Source: an uncultured Ignatzschineria sp.
GTDB taxonomy: Bacteria; Pseudomonadota; Gammaproteobacteria; Cardiobacteriales; Wohlfahrtiimonadaceae
Assembly: GCA_945639195.1 (NCBI GenBank)
Contig: CALZEE010000002.1
Coordinates: 186,001 to 250,000 of the forward strand
Direction of reading: 5' to 3'
DNA: 64,000 bases
The position numbers and the translations under genes were made by a program. The notes beneath the pieces were generated by a model, which saw only the letters and a program-made list of their open reading frames with translations, had not been told where the DNA came from and made no database searches. The first letter of the stretch is position 1; each line of letters begins with the position of its first letter. Positions 8,899-18,183 of the stretch are shown here, piece by piece.

Positions 8899-10323
8899 AT
8901 GAGTGAAATAGAACAAGCAGGGCAAGGTAAGCTATTAGAAGCAAGATCAATAGACTACATCCCAGATAGCGAGCGACATGGTAGTCTGTGGAGCCAGTTT
9001 ACATTATGGTTTGGCGCAAACTTACAAATTACAGCAATTGTTGTAGGAGCAATTCCAATTGTTATGGGGGCTGATGTTTTTTGGTCTATTATTGGTCTGT
9101 TTATTGGGCAAATATTTGGCGGAACTGTAATGGCGTTACACGGAGCGCAAGGTCCTAGACTAGGCTTGCCTCAAATGATTTCGAGTCGAGTTCAATTTGG
9201 AGTGTATGGGGCTGTTATTCCAATTATCCTTGTCTGCATGATGTATATTGGATTTTCTGCTAGTGGCTCTGTTCTCGCGGGTCAAGCAATCGGTGAATTA
9301 TTACATATCCCCCATAATATCGGTATTTTAATATTTGGGGTTTTAATTATTCTTTTTACATTAGTTGGATATCGATTAATTCATATCATTGGTAAATTAG
9401 CTACAGTATTAGGAATTATTACATTCTGTTATATGTTTTATCGCTTATTGTCACAATACGATATCGTAGCCTTATTAAGCATTCGTGAATTTAGCTGGAA
9501 ATATTTCTTATTATCAATTTCTCTTGCTGCTTCTTGGCAGATTGCATTTGGGCCTTATGTTGCTGATTATTCTCGATATCTTCCTCGTAGTGTTTCAAAG
9601 ACAAAAGTGTTTTTTGCGGTTGGTTGTGGAAGTGTATTTGGCACCCAGATATCTATGATTTTTGGGATTTTGGCAGCCGCTCAAATTGGAGGTGCAAATT
9701 TTTCTGGCAATGAAGTGCAGTATATTGTCGGATTAAGTGCTATTGGTTGGGTTGCCGCTTTACTCTATCTTAGTATTGCTTTTGGTAAGGTTGTTATTAC
9801 TACATTAAATGCTTACGGCAGTTTTATGTCCATGGCGACAATTACGAGTGGTTTTACTGGAAAATCGAATATTAAGCAAACAACACGATTCTTCTATATT
9901 GTTTTTATGGTCGGTATTTCAGTATTATTAGCAATCTTAGGTCGGGGAGATTTTTTAAATAATTTCACATCGTTCCTAGGATTTCTTCTTACCTTCTTTA
10001 CTCCTTGGAGTGCTATCAATCTTATTGATTACTATTGGGTAACTAAAGAGCGTTACGATGTACCTGCATTATCAGATCCAAATGGCCGTTATGGGAAATG
10101 GAATATGATAGGGATTTCTACGTATATTATTGGTGTTTTAGTACAAATACCTTTTATTTCAACAGGATTCTATTCAGGATTCCTTTTAGACTCGTTGCTA
10201 CAAGGTGTAGATATTTCTTGGATTATAGGCTTGATTGTTCCCGGGATTCTCTATTATGTTCTGACTCAGAAGTATGTCAATAATGTTCCTGATCAATTAA
10301 TTTTACCTAAAGACCCATCATAA
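8899..10323 (+). CDS. NCS1-family permease
   Basis: This 474-residue inner-membrane carrier belongs to the nucleobase:cation symporter-1 family (cytosine, allantoin, hydantoin and thiamine permeases). The N terminus has the family pattern SERHGSLWSQFTLWFGANLQ, followed by GLFIGQIFGGTVMALHGAQG and ASWQIAFGPYVADYSRYLP. About twelve hydrophobic segments are visible. A strong AGGAGG-type site (8886-8891) precedes the ATG. A 179-base gap separates it from the acyl-CoA dehydrogenase gene, so it may also have its own promoter. NCS1 carriers take up small heterocyclic compounds, so urocanate or imidazolepropionate is a reasonable cargo in this cluster. The exact substrate is inferred. Confidence 0.88.
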   Translation: MSEIEQAGQGKLLEARSIDYIPDSERHGSLWSQFTLWFGANLQITAIVVGAIPIVMGADVFWSIIGLFIGQIFGGTVMALHGAQGPRLGLPQMISSRVQFGVYGAVIPIILVCMMYIGFSASGSVLAGQAIGELLHIPHNIGILIFGVLIILFTLVGYRLIHIIGKLATVLGIITFCYMFYRLLSQYDIVALLSIREFSWKYFLLSISLAASWQIAFGPYVADYSRYLPRSVSKTKVFFAVGCGSVFGTQISMIFGILAAAQIGGANFSGNEVQYIVGLSAIGWVAALLYLSIAFGKVVITTLNAYGSFMSMATITSGFTGKSNIKQTTRFFYIVFMVGISVLLAILGRGDFLNNFTSFLGFLLTFFTPWSAINLIDYYWVTKERYDVPALSDPNGRYGKWNMIGISTYIIGVLVQIPFISTGFYSGFLLDSLLQGVDISWIIGLIVPGILYYVLTQKYVNNVPDQLILPKDPS

Positions 10324-10454
10324 ATGGAATGAGTGCTAGTTATTTAAATGCTTCATGAGTGGGTTATAAATTTGACTTTTCATGGGGCATTACTAGCAAT
10401 GTGTCAAATTGCCCAGTTCTTAATAAAATGATTAAGAGGATAATGGAGAAAATA

Positions 10455-11675
10455 ATGAATAATACAGTTTGGTATAACTGCGATATTGTTACAATGCGAT
10501 TAGGGAAATACCATTTAATCAAACATGCTGCGATAGTTACTCAAGATGAAACTATTCTTTGGATTGGTCTAGAAAAGGACCTGCAGTCTCAAGGTTATAA
10601 AATTGAGAGTACTGCTATTAACTTACAAAGAAGAATAGTGACTCCAGGGTTAATAGATGTACATACACATCTGGTATTTGGCGGTCATCGTAGCGAAGAA
10701 TTCGAATCACGCTTGGAGGGTATCAGTTACGCTGAGATTGCAAAAAAAGGCGGGGGTATTCAAAGTACGGTAAAAGAAACACATTCCGAGAGTGAAGATT
10801 CTTTATATCAATCTGCTAAAAAAAGAGTGCAACATCTTCTGAGAGATGGTGTAACAACCTTAGAAATTAAATCTGGTTATGGACTAGACTTACAAAATGA
10901 ACTCAAGATGTTGAGAGTCATTAATCAATTAAAAAAAACATTTCCAATAGAAATTCATACAACTTATCTAGCCGCACATGCATTACCCGAAAACTTCGAA
11001 GGAGATGCAGATGGCTATATTGATTATGTTATAAACACAGTTTTACCCGCAGTCATTAGATCTTGTCAAATAGATGCCTTAGATGCATTCTGTGAATATC
11101 TTGCTTTTTCACCCGATCAAGTAGAAAGACTATTCATTGCTGCGAAAAAATACAATATCCCTGTTAAATTGCATGCTGAGCAGCTTTCATCACTCCATGG
11201 ATCAACGTTAGCCGCAAATTATAATGCTCTTTCTGCCGATCATGTTGAATATGCTGATAGAAATGATGCTAAAGCAATGGCTAAATCAGGGACTGCTGCG
11301 GTCTTATTGCCCGGTGCTTTTTACATGCTAGGTGAGAAGCAGATCCCTCCTATTAAGGCTTTTAGGGAAGAGGGTGTGAAAATTGTGCTAGCAAGTGATT
11401 TAAATCCAGGAACTTCCCCTATGCTTTCACTGCGACTTGCATTAAACATGGGGTGTGTTTTATTTAAACTCACACCAGAAGAGGCGCTTGCCGGAGTTAC
11501 ATATAACGCAGCGCATGCTTTAGGGCTTGAAGAAGAAATAGGTTCTCTAGAAATAGGAAAAAGGGCTGATTTTGTTGCATGGGATATTACTCACGCATCG
11601 GAATTAAGTTATTGGTTGGGGGGGACAATCTCTAATATTACGGTTGCGAAGGGAAAAATCATTCATGCCCTTTAA
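10455..11675 (+). CDS. hutI: imidazolonepropionase
   Basis: This metal-dependent amidohydrolase opens the ring of 4-imidazolone-5-propanoate to give N-formimino-L-glutamate. The 406-residue length is typical. The metal-binding DVHTHLVFGGHR lies at about residues 68-79, HAEQLSSLHGS follows in the middle, and SDLNPGTSP carries the conserved Asp. Several in-frame upstream starts exist. The ATG at 10455 is preferred because GGAG at 10445-10448 is correctly spaced and the product length then fits the family. It continues the HutU reaction. The next step (HutG, or HutF with a formylglutamate deformylase) is not encoded in the window and must be supplied elsewhere. Confidence 0.95.
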   Translation: MNNTVWYNCDIVTMRLGKYHLIKHAAIVTQDETILWIGLEKDLQSQGYKIESTAINLQRRIVTPGLIDVHTHLVFGGHRSEEFESRLEGISYAEIAKKGGGIQSTVKETHSESEDSLYQSAKKRVQHLLRDGVTTLEIKSGYGLDLQNELKMLRVINQLKKTFPIEIHTTYLAAHALPENFEGDADGYIDYVINTVLPAVIRSCQIDALDAFCEYLAFSPDQVERLFIAAKKYNIPVKLHAEQLSSLHGSTLAANYNALSADHVEYADRNDAKAMAKSGTAAVLLPGAFYMLGEKQIPPIKAFREEGVKIVLASDLNPGTSPMLSLRLALNMGCVLFKLTPEEALAGVTYNAAHALGLEEEIGSLEIGKRADFVAWDITHASELSYWLGGTISNITVAKGKIIHAL

Positions 11676-11733
11676 AATAAATTGTATGAATAGAGCGAGA
11701 TAATATTTTAAATACTAATTGAGGATAAGAGAT

Positions 11734-12483
11734 ATGAAAATAATTGTCGCAGTAAAACAAGTTATTGATCACAATGTTCGTATAAGACTTAAAAATGATC
11801 AATCAGGAGTTGAATCTAATAATGTCAAGCTTTCCATCAATCCTTTTGATGAAATTGCTGTTGAGGAGGCGATCAGGTTAAAAGAGAAAGGTATTGCCTC
11901 AGAAATTGTAGCTGTAACGATAGGTAAGAAAAGTGCAGAAGAAGTTCTTCGTACAGCTTTAGCTATGGGAGTGGATAGAGCTATTTTAGTCGATACAGAT
12001 GAGTCTTTAAATTCTTTAGCAATAGCTAAAATTCTTATGAAAGTAGGAGAAAAAGAATTACCTCAATTGTATTTTTTAGGAAAACAATCTATAGATCGGG
12101 ATTCGAATCAAACACCCCAAATGCTAGCTGGGTTACTTAATATCTCACAGGGGACTTATATTAATGAAGTATCCATTGAATCTGACACAGCTCTTATAAC
12201 CCGTGAAATAGATGGAGGAATGGAAACTTTACGATTATCTTTACCAGCTGTTTTAAGCTCAGATTTGCGATTAAATGAGCCTCGATTTATTAAGTTGCCA
12301 AATATTATGCAAGCAAGAAGAAAGCCCATTGAAACAATTGCTCTTGAAACATTGAGTTGCACATTTAATAACGATACGACAATTCAGAGTTTAAAAGTAC
12401 CTGAAAAGCGTAAATCTGGTGCTATTTTGACATCTGTAGATGAATTGATTAATAAATTAAAAAATGAAGCACAAGTCATTTAA
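11734..12483 (+). CDS. etfB: electron transfer flavoprotein, beta subunit
   Basis: The small (beta) ETF subunit binds AMP and, with the alpha subunit, carries electrons from acyl-CoA dehydrogenases to ETF-quinone oxidoreductase. The 249-residue product starts with the family pattern [18 protein letters not shown]. It has [16 protein letters not shown], then [13 protein letters not shown] and the anchoring-loop region [15 protein letters not shown]. The ATG at 11734 is used; a TTG five codons upstream has no advantage, and GAGGATAAGAG precedes the ATG. It is followed after 12 bases by etfA. Its presence inside an AT-rich catabolic cluster suggests a dedicated copy serving the cluster's dehydrogenase rather than general beta-oxidation. 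Confidence 0.94.
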   Translation: MKIIVAVKQVIDHNVRIRLKNDQSGVESNNVKLSINPFDEIAVEEAIRLKEKGIASEIVAVTIGKKSAEEVLRTALAMGVDRAILVDTDESLNSLAIAKILMKVGEKELPQLYFLGKQSIDRDSNQTPQMLAGLLNISQGTYINEVSIESDTALITREIDGGMETLRLSLPAVLSSDLRLNEPRFIKLPNIMQARRKPIETIALETLSCTFNNDTTIQSLKVPEKRKSGAILTSVDELINKLKNEAQVI

Positions 12484-12495
12484 GAGGTAGACCAA

Positions 12496-13425
12496 ATGAA
12501 TGTATTAATTATAGCTGAACACAATAATGTATTACTGTCTCATAGTACGCGACATGCAGTTACTGCAGGACTTGAATTAGGTAGTGTGACACTTTTGATA
12601 GCGGGAGACAATTGCCAATCTGTAGTTGATGAGGGGAAAAAAATTAAAGGAGTTTCTAATGTTCTTGTTGCAGAAGCACCTCATTATAAATATCAATTAC
12701 CAGAAGAGCTTGCGCCTTTAGTTAGTTCATTAAAAAATCAATACGATTATTTTATCGCAGCAGCATCAGTTTTTGGCAAAAACCTACAGCCTCGTATTGC
12801 GGCATTATTAGATGTTTCTCAAATTTCAGATGTGACAAAAATTATTGACCCGCGAACATTCGAACACCCAATTTATGCGGGAAATATTATTGAAACTATT
12901 CAAACAAGCGCCCCTAAAATTGTACTAACTATACGTACTACAGCCTTTGCAGTGGCTCCCTCGATAGAAGAAGAAGCTATTATTATAGAACAAGAAATAC
13001 TACCCCCCTCAAATTTAGTAGAGTATGTTTCTGCTAATCTTACGCAGTCAGATAGACCTTCCTTGGATCAGGCAAAAGTGATTGTTTCTGGGGGAAGAGC
13101 TTTACAAAGCAGAGATAACTTCGAGGCCCTATTAGTTCCATTGGCAGATAAATTACATGCAGCTATAGGGGCATCTCGCGCAGCGGTTGATTCTGGATTT
13201 ACGGCGAATGATTTTCAAGTTGGACAAACAGGGAAAGTTGTCGCACCAGAACTATATATTGCATTAGGAATATCTGGAGCAATACAACATGTTGCGGGGA
13301 TGCAAGAGAGTAAAGTCATTGTGGCAATCAATAATGATCCTGATGCCCAAATATTCAATATTGCAGATTATGGCTTGGTCGGAGATATTTTTGAGATTAT
13401 CCCTGAACTGACTCAAAAATTATAA
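12496..13425 (+). CDS. etfA: electron transfer flavoprotein, alpha subunit
   Basis: The 309-residue large ETF subunit holds the FAD. The N-terminal Rossmann-like part starts MNVLIIAEHNN. The C-terminal FAD domain is intact, with VSGGRALQSRDNFE, then VGQTGKVVAPELYIALGISG, AIQHVAGMQESKVIVAINND and the final IADYGLVGDIFEIIPEL. A GAGGTAG site lies before the ATG, and the short gap to etfB indicates one transcript. With etfB it would accept electrons from the acyl-CoA dehydrogenase encoded at 7.6-8.7 kb. FAD-contacting motifs look conserved, so it should be active. Confidence 0.95.
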   Translation: MNVLIIAEHNNVLLSHSTRHAVTAGLELGSVTLLIAGDNCQSVVDEGKKIKGVSNVLVAEAPHYKYQLPEELAPLVSSLKNQYDYFIAAASVFGKNLQPRIAALLDVSQISDVTKIIDPRTFEHPIYAGNIIETIQTSAPKIVLTIRTTAFAVAPSIEEEAIIIEQEILPPSNLVEYVSANLTQSDRPSLDQAKVIVSGGRALQSRDNFEALLVPLADKLHAAIGASRAAVDSGFTANDFQVGQTGKVVAPELYIALGISGAIQHVAGMQESKVIVAINNDPDAQIFNIADYGLVGDIFEIIPELTQKL

Positions 13426-13466
13426 GATAGATATAACATAATAATAAAATTCAGGAGGAGAGTTTT

Positions 13467-15119
13467 ATGACTCGTGAAAGTATGATGTTTGATGTAGTAA
13501 TTGTAGGAGCAGGACCAGCAGGTCTTAGTGCTGCTATAAAATTAAAGCAAGAAGCAAATAAAAAAAATAAAGAACTAACAATTTGTATTGTAGAAAAAGG
13601 ATCTGAGGTGGGTGCCCATATTATGTCTGGCGCTGTTTTGGATACTAAATCATTAACAGAACTAATTCCAGATTGGAGAGAAAAAGGGGCTCCTGTCGTT
13701 GAGAATGTTACTGATGAAAAATTTTTGTACTTAACCGAAAAAAGATCATATTCTCTTCCTATCCCTCCTTCAATGAATAACTCAAAAAATGCAATTATTA
13801 GTTTAGGTTTATTAACTCGTTGGTTGGCGGCAGAAGCTGAAGATTTAGGCATTGAAATTTATCCCGGTTTTGCTGCCCATGAAGTTCTTTATAATGGGAA
13901 AGGGGCTGTGATTGGGATTGCCACAGGAGATATGGGGCTTGATATTAATTGTGAACCAACTGCAAATTATATGCGAGGAATGGCGCTCTATGCTAAGCAA
14001 ACTGTTTTTGCGGAAGGATGTAGAGGGTCATTAAGCCAAGAAGTTATTAAAAAATATAGCCTTAATGAAAACTCAGACCCACAAACTTATGGAATTGGCA
14101 TTAAAGAAGTTTGGGAGGTTGATTCTGCATACTACAATCAAGGTAAGGTTGTTCATACAATTGGCTGGCCCATAGATAGTTCAACTTATGGGGGGGGCTT
14201 TATTTACCATCTTGAAAATAATAAAATTGCTATAGGAATGGTTGTGGGACTAGATTATAAAAATCCGTATCTCTCTCCCTTTGAAGAATTTCAGCGTTTT
14301 AAGCTGCACCCTAAAATTAAGCCTCTATTAAAAAATGGTCAACGTATATCCTATGGGGCAAGAGCTTTAATAGAAGGTGGGATTCAAAGCTTACCTACTC
14401 TTACATTTTCAGGAGGCTTACTAATTGGAGATGCAGCGGGATTTTTGAATGTCCCTCGAATCAAAGGAATTCATATGGCAATGAAGTCCGGAATACTCGC
14501 CGCAGAAGAAATTTATAAAGCATTGACTGATGAAGAAGTGGTGGATTCTAATACTGCTTTAAACGTCACACAGTACGAGCAAGCTTTCAAAGATAGTTGG
14601 GCGTATCAAGAGTTGTGGAAGTCTAGAAACATAAGACCCGCTTTTAAATTTGGTTTATTCCCTGCAATATTCTATGCAGGATTAGAAGACTATTTTTTAA
14701 AAGGGCGAGTTCCTTGGACATTTAGACATAAAAAAAGTGATCACGATACGTTTAGTAAAGCTAGAGATGCAAAAAAAATAGACTATCCTAAACCAGATGG
14801 AGTGATTACGTTTGATAAGTCATCTAGTGTTTATTTGACAGGAACTTCACATAGAGAAAATCAGCCTATTCATCTTAAGCTTCAACGACCAGAAGATGCA
14901 ATAGCTGTGAACTATACAGATTATGATTCACCTGAAACGCGCTATTGTCCAGCTGGAGTCTATGAAATTGTATTAACAGGTTTAGAGAAAAAACCACAAT
15001 TACAAATTAATTCCCAAAATTGTATTCATTGTAAAACCTGTGATATTAAGGATCCAACACAAAATATAAAATGGCAGACTCCAGAAGGGGGCGAAGGACC
15101 TAATTATGTGGAAATGTAA
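13467..15119 (+). CDS. electron transfer flavoprotein-ubiquinone oxidoreductase
   Basis: This 550-residue ETF dehydrogenase feeds electrons from reduced ETF to the quinone pool at the inner membrane. The N-terminal FAD motif is DVVIVGAGPAGLSAAIKLK, followed by VEKGSEVGAHIMSGAV. A mid-protein region reads GGFIYHLENNKIAIGMVVGLDY. The C-terminal 4Fe-4S domain has YCPAGVYEI and NCIHCKTCDIKDPTQNIKW, supplying the four Cys ligands. AGGAGGAG (13453-13460) precedes the ATG. It is the last gene of the AT-rich cluster and completes the electron route from acyl-CoA dehydrogenase through ETF to quinone. This makes a respiratory, energy-yielding oxidation step likely. Confidence 0.95.
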   Translation: MTRESMMFDVVIVGAGPAGLSAAIKLKQEANKKNKELTICIVEKGSEVGAHIMSGAVLDTKSLTELIPDWREKGAPVVENVTDEKFLYLTEKRSYSLPIPPSMNNSKNAIISLGLLTRWLAAEAEDLGIEIYPGFAAHEVLYNGKGAVIGIATGDMGLDINCEPTANYMRGMALYAKQTVFAEGCRGSLSQEVIKKYSLNENSDPQTYGIGIKEVWEVDSAYYNQGKVVHTIGWPIDSSTYGGGFIYHLENNKIAIGMVVGLDYKNPYLSPFEEFQRFKLHPKIKPLLKNGQRISYGARALIEGGIQSLPTLTFSGGLLIGDAAGFLNVPRIKGIHMAMKSGILAAEEIYKALTDEEVVDSNTALNVTQYEQAFKDSWAYQELWKSRNIRPAFKFGLFPAIFYAGLEDYFLKGRVPWTFRHKKSDHDTFSKARDAKKIDYPKPDGVITFDKSSSVYLTGTSHRENQPIHLKLQRPEDAIAVNYTDYDSPETRYCPAGVYEIVLTGLEKKPQLQINSQNCIHCKTCDIKDPTQNIKWQTPEGGEGPNYVEM

Positions 15120-15169
15120 AAAATTCTAGATTTTACGGCCTATATTAAAATCCAACCAAAGGAGAAACC

Positions 15170-15916
15170 ATGGACTTCCAAAACAAAGTCGTCATCATCA
15201 CAGGCGGGGCTAGTGGCATTGGCGCTGCGACTGCAGAAGCTTTCTGTAAAGAGGGCGCGAAGGTTGTAATTGCGGATTTAAGTAATGCCGGCAAAGATTT
15301 TAGTGATTCACTCAATGCAAAGGGCTTTGAAACGGCTTTTTTCCAGATTGATGTCAGAACGTTAGAAGCGAATCAAGCATTACTTGATTTCACCTTAAAA
15401 ACCTTTGGGGATTTAGATATCGTCTTTGCCAATGCCGGCGTTGCTTCTGATAATGGCCCTGCGGATGCGCTCACTGTCGAGAATTGGCAACTGGGCGTGG
15501 ATGTGAATCTCACAGCGGTCTTTATGCTCGATAAACTTGCGATTGAATATTGGCTAAAGCAAGGGAAAGGTGGGGCGATTGTGAATTGTGGTTCAATTCA
15601 TAGTTGGGTTGGAAAGTCTGGATTATCAACCTATTCTGCAACAAAAGGCGCCGTAAAACTTTTAACGCAAACGCTTGCCATTGATTATGCCTCGAAGGGG
15701 ATTCGCGTCAATGCTGTGTCACCGGGATATATTGATACGCCATTTTTAGCAAAAGTTCCCCCGGCAATGAAGGAAGCTCTTGTGAAGCAACATCCGATTG
15801 GGAGATTAGGGCGTGCAGATGAAGTGGCAAATGCCGTCCTCTTTTTAGCAAGTGAGAAAGCAAGTTTCATTAATGGTGTCTCGCTATTAGTCGATGGCGG
15901 GTATGTAGCGCAGTAA
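15170..15916 (+). CDS. short-chain dehydrogenase/reductase (SDR)
   Basis: This 248-residue classical SDR has the cofactor motif TGGASGIG near residues 12-19, Asp in IADLS (favouring NAD(H)), NAGV, the catalytic Ser in GSIHSW, the YSATK Tyr/Lys pair and the family C terminus SFINGVSLLVDGGYV. It follows the ETF-QO gene by only 50 bases, but its codon use is less AT-rich and it contains two GCCGGC words that the upstream cluster lacks. It may therefore belong to the host backbone rather than to the imported block. A strong terminator follows at 15993-16022. The substrate is unknown; secondary alcohols or hydroxy acids are typical. Confidence 0.88.
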   Translation: MDFQNKVVIITGGASGIGAATAEAFCKEGAKVVIADLSNAGKDFSDSLNAKGFETAFFQIDVRTLEANQALLDFTLKTFGDLDIVFANAGVASDNGPADALTVENWQLGVDVNLTAVFMLDKLAIEYWLKQGKGGAIVNCGSIHSWVGKSGLSTYSATKGAVKLLTQTLAIDYASKGIRVNAVSPGYIDTPFLAKVPPAMKEALVKQHPIGRLGRADEVANAVLFLASEKASFINGVSLLVDGGYVAQ

Positions 15917-16243
15917 TATGTAACACGTAATAATGCGTAAAAGTCACACAATATCTTATCGCAGTGAATCTTATGAAAAGGGCTCTATTTAGACCATCTC
16001 AGCCTTGTTGAGATGGTTTTTTAAGTGGGTAAATGTTGGGAGTTATTATTCTAATCAAATGATTATTCATTGTGGTCAGCGCGATACCTTATATAATAGG
16101 TGTCCTAAATAGTATTTATCACTCATATTTAATGGTTAATCGAATCAATTTTTTATGTCATAAGTGTTATGGCATAAACTGACCCTTAGACTATTAATAT
16201 AGAATCTGATGACTCAACATGATTGAGACTAAAAGGAAGTAGG
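15917..16243. other. intergenic region with terminator and a second hairpin
   Basis: This gap of about 330 bases holds the terminator of the SDR gene (15993-16022). It also holds a 10-base inverted repeat, TATGTCATAA/TTATGGCATA at 16154-16176 with a 3-base loop and one G-T pair, just upstream of the small gene at 16244. No open frame in it looks coding. Confidence 0.5.
15993..16022 (+). terminator. Rho-independent terminator after the SDR gene
   Basis: ACCATCTCA (15993-16001) pairs with TGAGATGGT (16009-16017), and a run of T follows to 16022. It lies 77 bases after the SDR stop and would end that transcript. Confidence 0.8.
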
Positions 16244-16564
16244 ATGAATTACGAAACAGCCAAATCGCTGATTCAAGAACGCGTTGCAAAATCTACCGAT
16301 AATATCGGAATTTATGACCTCTATAGCATGATTTTCTGCGATGACTTGAATGCTGTATTAAACATGATTGATCAACTAGAGATGGCAACAAGTGAGGAGC
16401 GCACCTCTTGGGAATATGGTTATCTCTTAGGGCAGGCTATCGGCAATCTTGATACCTCAGAATCTATTTTAATTTACTTCGGAAAAACGATGGGGGAGAG
16501 CGGCAAAGCATTACTTTCTGCATTTGAAGCGATTAATGCTCGCTTAGTTGCACTACATCCTTAA
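16244..16564 (+). CDS. small hypothetical protein
   Basis: This is a 106-residue acidic soluble protein (begins MNYETAKSLIQERVAK) with no signal peptide, membrane segment or recognised domain. It is probably all-helical. AGGA at 16234-16237 supports the ATG at 16244 over an earlier TTG. It stands alone between two terminators, so it is probably monocistronic. The central part (TSWEYGYLLGQAIGNLDTSE) could be an amphipathic helix pair. No function can be suggested. Confidence 0.7.
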   Translation: MNYETAKSLIQERVAKSTDNIGIYDLYSMIFCDDLNAVLNMIDQLEMATSEERTSWEYGYLLGQAIGNLDTSESILIYFGKTMGESGKALLSAFEAINARLVALHP

Positions 16565-16593
16565 AGATCTTATTTCTCGTCTTCAAATAACAG

Positions 16594-16627
16594 AAAACGC
16601 CGCTATTATTTCAATAGCGGCGTTTTT
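16594..16627. terminator. bidirectional terminator
   Basis: AAAACGCCGCTATT (16594-16607) pairs with AATAGCGGCGTTTT (16613-16626). It has an A-rich 5' side and a T-rich 3' side. It can serve both the small plus-strand gene and the minus-strand aldehyde dehydrogenase gene. Confidence 0.85.
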
Positions 16628-16695
16628 AATATCTCATTTTAAAACCCCATATTATTTTAGGGTTTTAAACGTATATTTTCGGAATTATTGAATCA

Positions 16696-18087
16696 TTAGA
16701 ATGGTGCGTCGATATCAACAACATCAATTAATTTAATGTTAACGAACTCTTTAAGACCAAGGTCAATCAACTCACGGCCGTAACCAGAGCGACGAACACC
16801 ACCGAATGGAAGGTCAGCTTTAACCATTGTCGGATGGTTTACGAAGATCATACCTGTAGAGATTTGACCCGCAACTTTACGTCCACGTGCATTATCAGAA
16901 GTGAATACTGAACCACCTAAACCAAATGGTGAGTCATTTGCAATACGGATTGCATCTGCTTCATCTTCTGCTTTAATGATCATTGATACAGGACCGAAGA
17001 ATTCTTGGTAGTACGCAGGGTTATCTGGCGTAACGTTTGTAAGAATTGTTGGTTGAACGAAGCAGCCTTGTTCAGGAACTTTAGGACCTACTTCAGTTGC
17101 GATTGCGCCGTGTTTAACCGCTTCTTCGATTTGCTTAAGAAGACCATCTTTCGCACGTTGTGAAGAGAGTGGTGCGAGCTGTGTTGTAGGATCCATTGGG
17201 TCACCTGCTTTAAGTGCCGCAACGCCTGCTGTGTATTTCTCTAAGTATTCATCATAGATTTTTGCATCAAGAATCATACGTTTTGATGAAACACATACTT
17301 GTCCTGCGTTCCAATGACGACCGAATACGCCCCAAGCTGCTGTTTTGTCGATATCTGCATCATCAAGAACAACGAATGCGTCAGCACCGCCAAGTTCCAT
17401 GATTGCTTTTTTGAGGTGTTTACCCGCCACTTGTGCAACTGCTGAACCTGCAAATTCAGAACCTGTTAATGCAACCCCACAAACGCGAGGATCTGCAAGT
17501 ACGAGTTCAACGTGCTCATGCTCGATGAACATGTTTGTGAATACGCCCTCAGGAAGACCTGCATCTGTCATGAGTTTTTCAAACGCGATCGCACATTGTG
17601 GAATGTTTGATGCATGTTTAAGGATTAAAGTATTCCCTGCTGAAAGTTGTGGTGCAAGAATACGTGCTACTTGGTAGAACGGGAAGTTCCAAGGCTCAAT
17701 CGCAAGAAGAACCCCTTGTGCGTCATATACTAATTCAGCTTCGCCTTCTGCAGGATCCATTACTGGTAATTTGCGTGGTTGAAGTTGAGCTTCAGCATGC
17801 GTTACATAGTAATCAAGGATTTGTGCAGAGAGTTCAACTTCGCCTTTTGCTTCAGCGAAAATTTTACCCATTTCAAGGGTAATTACTGTTGCATACTCAT
17901 CACTTCTTTCACGTAAAAGCTCAGAAGCTCTCTTTAAATAACTTACGCGCTCAGCCACTGAAAGGTCTTTCCAGCTTTGGAATGCATTGTCAGCTTTTTC
18001 GATTACTGCGTGGATTTCCGCTTCTGTTGCGCTTTCAAAAGTAGCAACTAACTCATTTGTATACGGATTTACGGTTGCAAATGCCAT
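16696..18087 (-). CDS. NAD(P)-dependent aldehyde (succinate-semialdehyde type) dehydrogenase
   Basis: This 463-residue aldehyde dehydrogenase oxidises an aldehyde to the acid in the cytoplasm. The length and pattern resemble E. coli Sad/YneI. An EPWNFPFYQ substrate/cofactor block, the catalytic Glu in MELGGADAF, the catalytic Cys in GQVCVSSKR, and the C-terminal FFGPVSMI and PFGGVRRSGYGREL are all present. Succinate-semialdehyde is therefore the best guess, though related enzymes take other small aldehydes. It is transcribed alone, with the bidirectional terminator at 16594-16627 downstream. Strong codon bias towards frequent codons suggests decent expression. It has no obvious functional tie to the hut cluster. 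Confidence 0.9.
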   Translation of the reverse strand: MAFATVNPYTNELVATFESATEAEIHAVIEKADNAFQSWKDLSVAERVSYLKRASELLRERSDEYATVITLEMGKIFAEAKGEVELSAQILDYYVTHAEAQLQPRKLPVMDPAEGEAELVYDAQGVLLAIEPWNFPFYQVARILAPQLSAGNTLILKHASNIPQCAIAFEKLMTDAGLPEGVFTNMFIEHEHVELVLADPRVCGVALTGSEFAGSAVAQVAGKHLKKAIMELGGADAFVVLDDADIDKTAAWGVFGRHWNAGQVCVSSKRMILDAKIYDEYLEKYTAGVAALKAGDPMDPTTQLAPLSSQRAKDGLLKQIEEAVKHGAIATEVGPKVPEQGCFVQPTILTNVTPDNPAYYQEFFGPVSMIIKAEDEADAIRIANDSPFGLGGSVFTSDNARGRKVAGQISTGMIFVNHPTMVKADLPFGGVRRSGYGRELIDLGLKEFVNIKLIDVVDIDAPF

Positions 18088-18183
18088 GATATAAACTCCT
18101 AAAATTTGAATGTTCTTTCATTATAGACCTCCTATTTCAAGGATGCATCCCCTTTACATTCAGCAATGAATAACATTTATTCA

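Noticed and set aside
17214-17882. Several long plus-strand open frames opposite the aldehyde dehydrogenase gene
   Set aside because: They are antisense shadows of a strongly codon-biased gene, without ribosome binding sites or family signatures.
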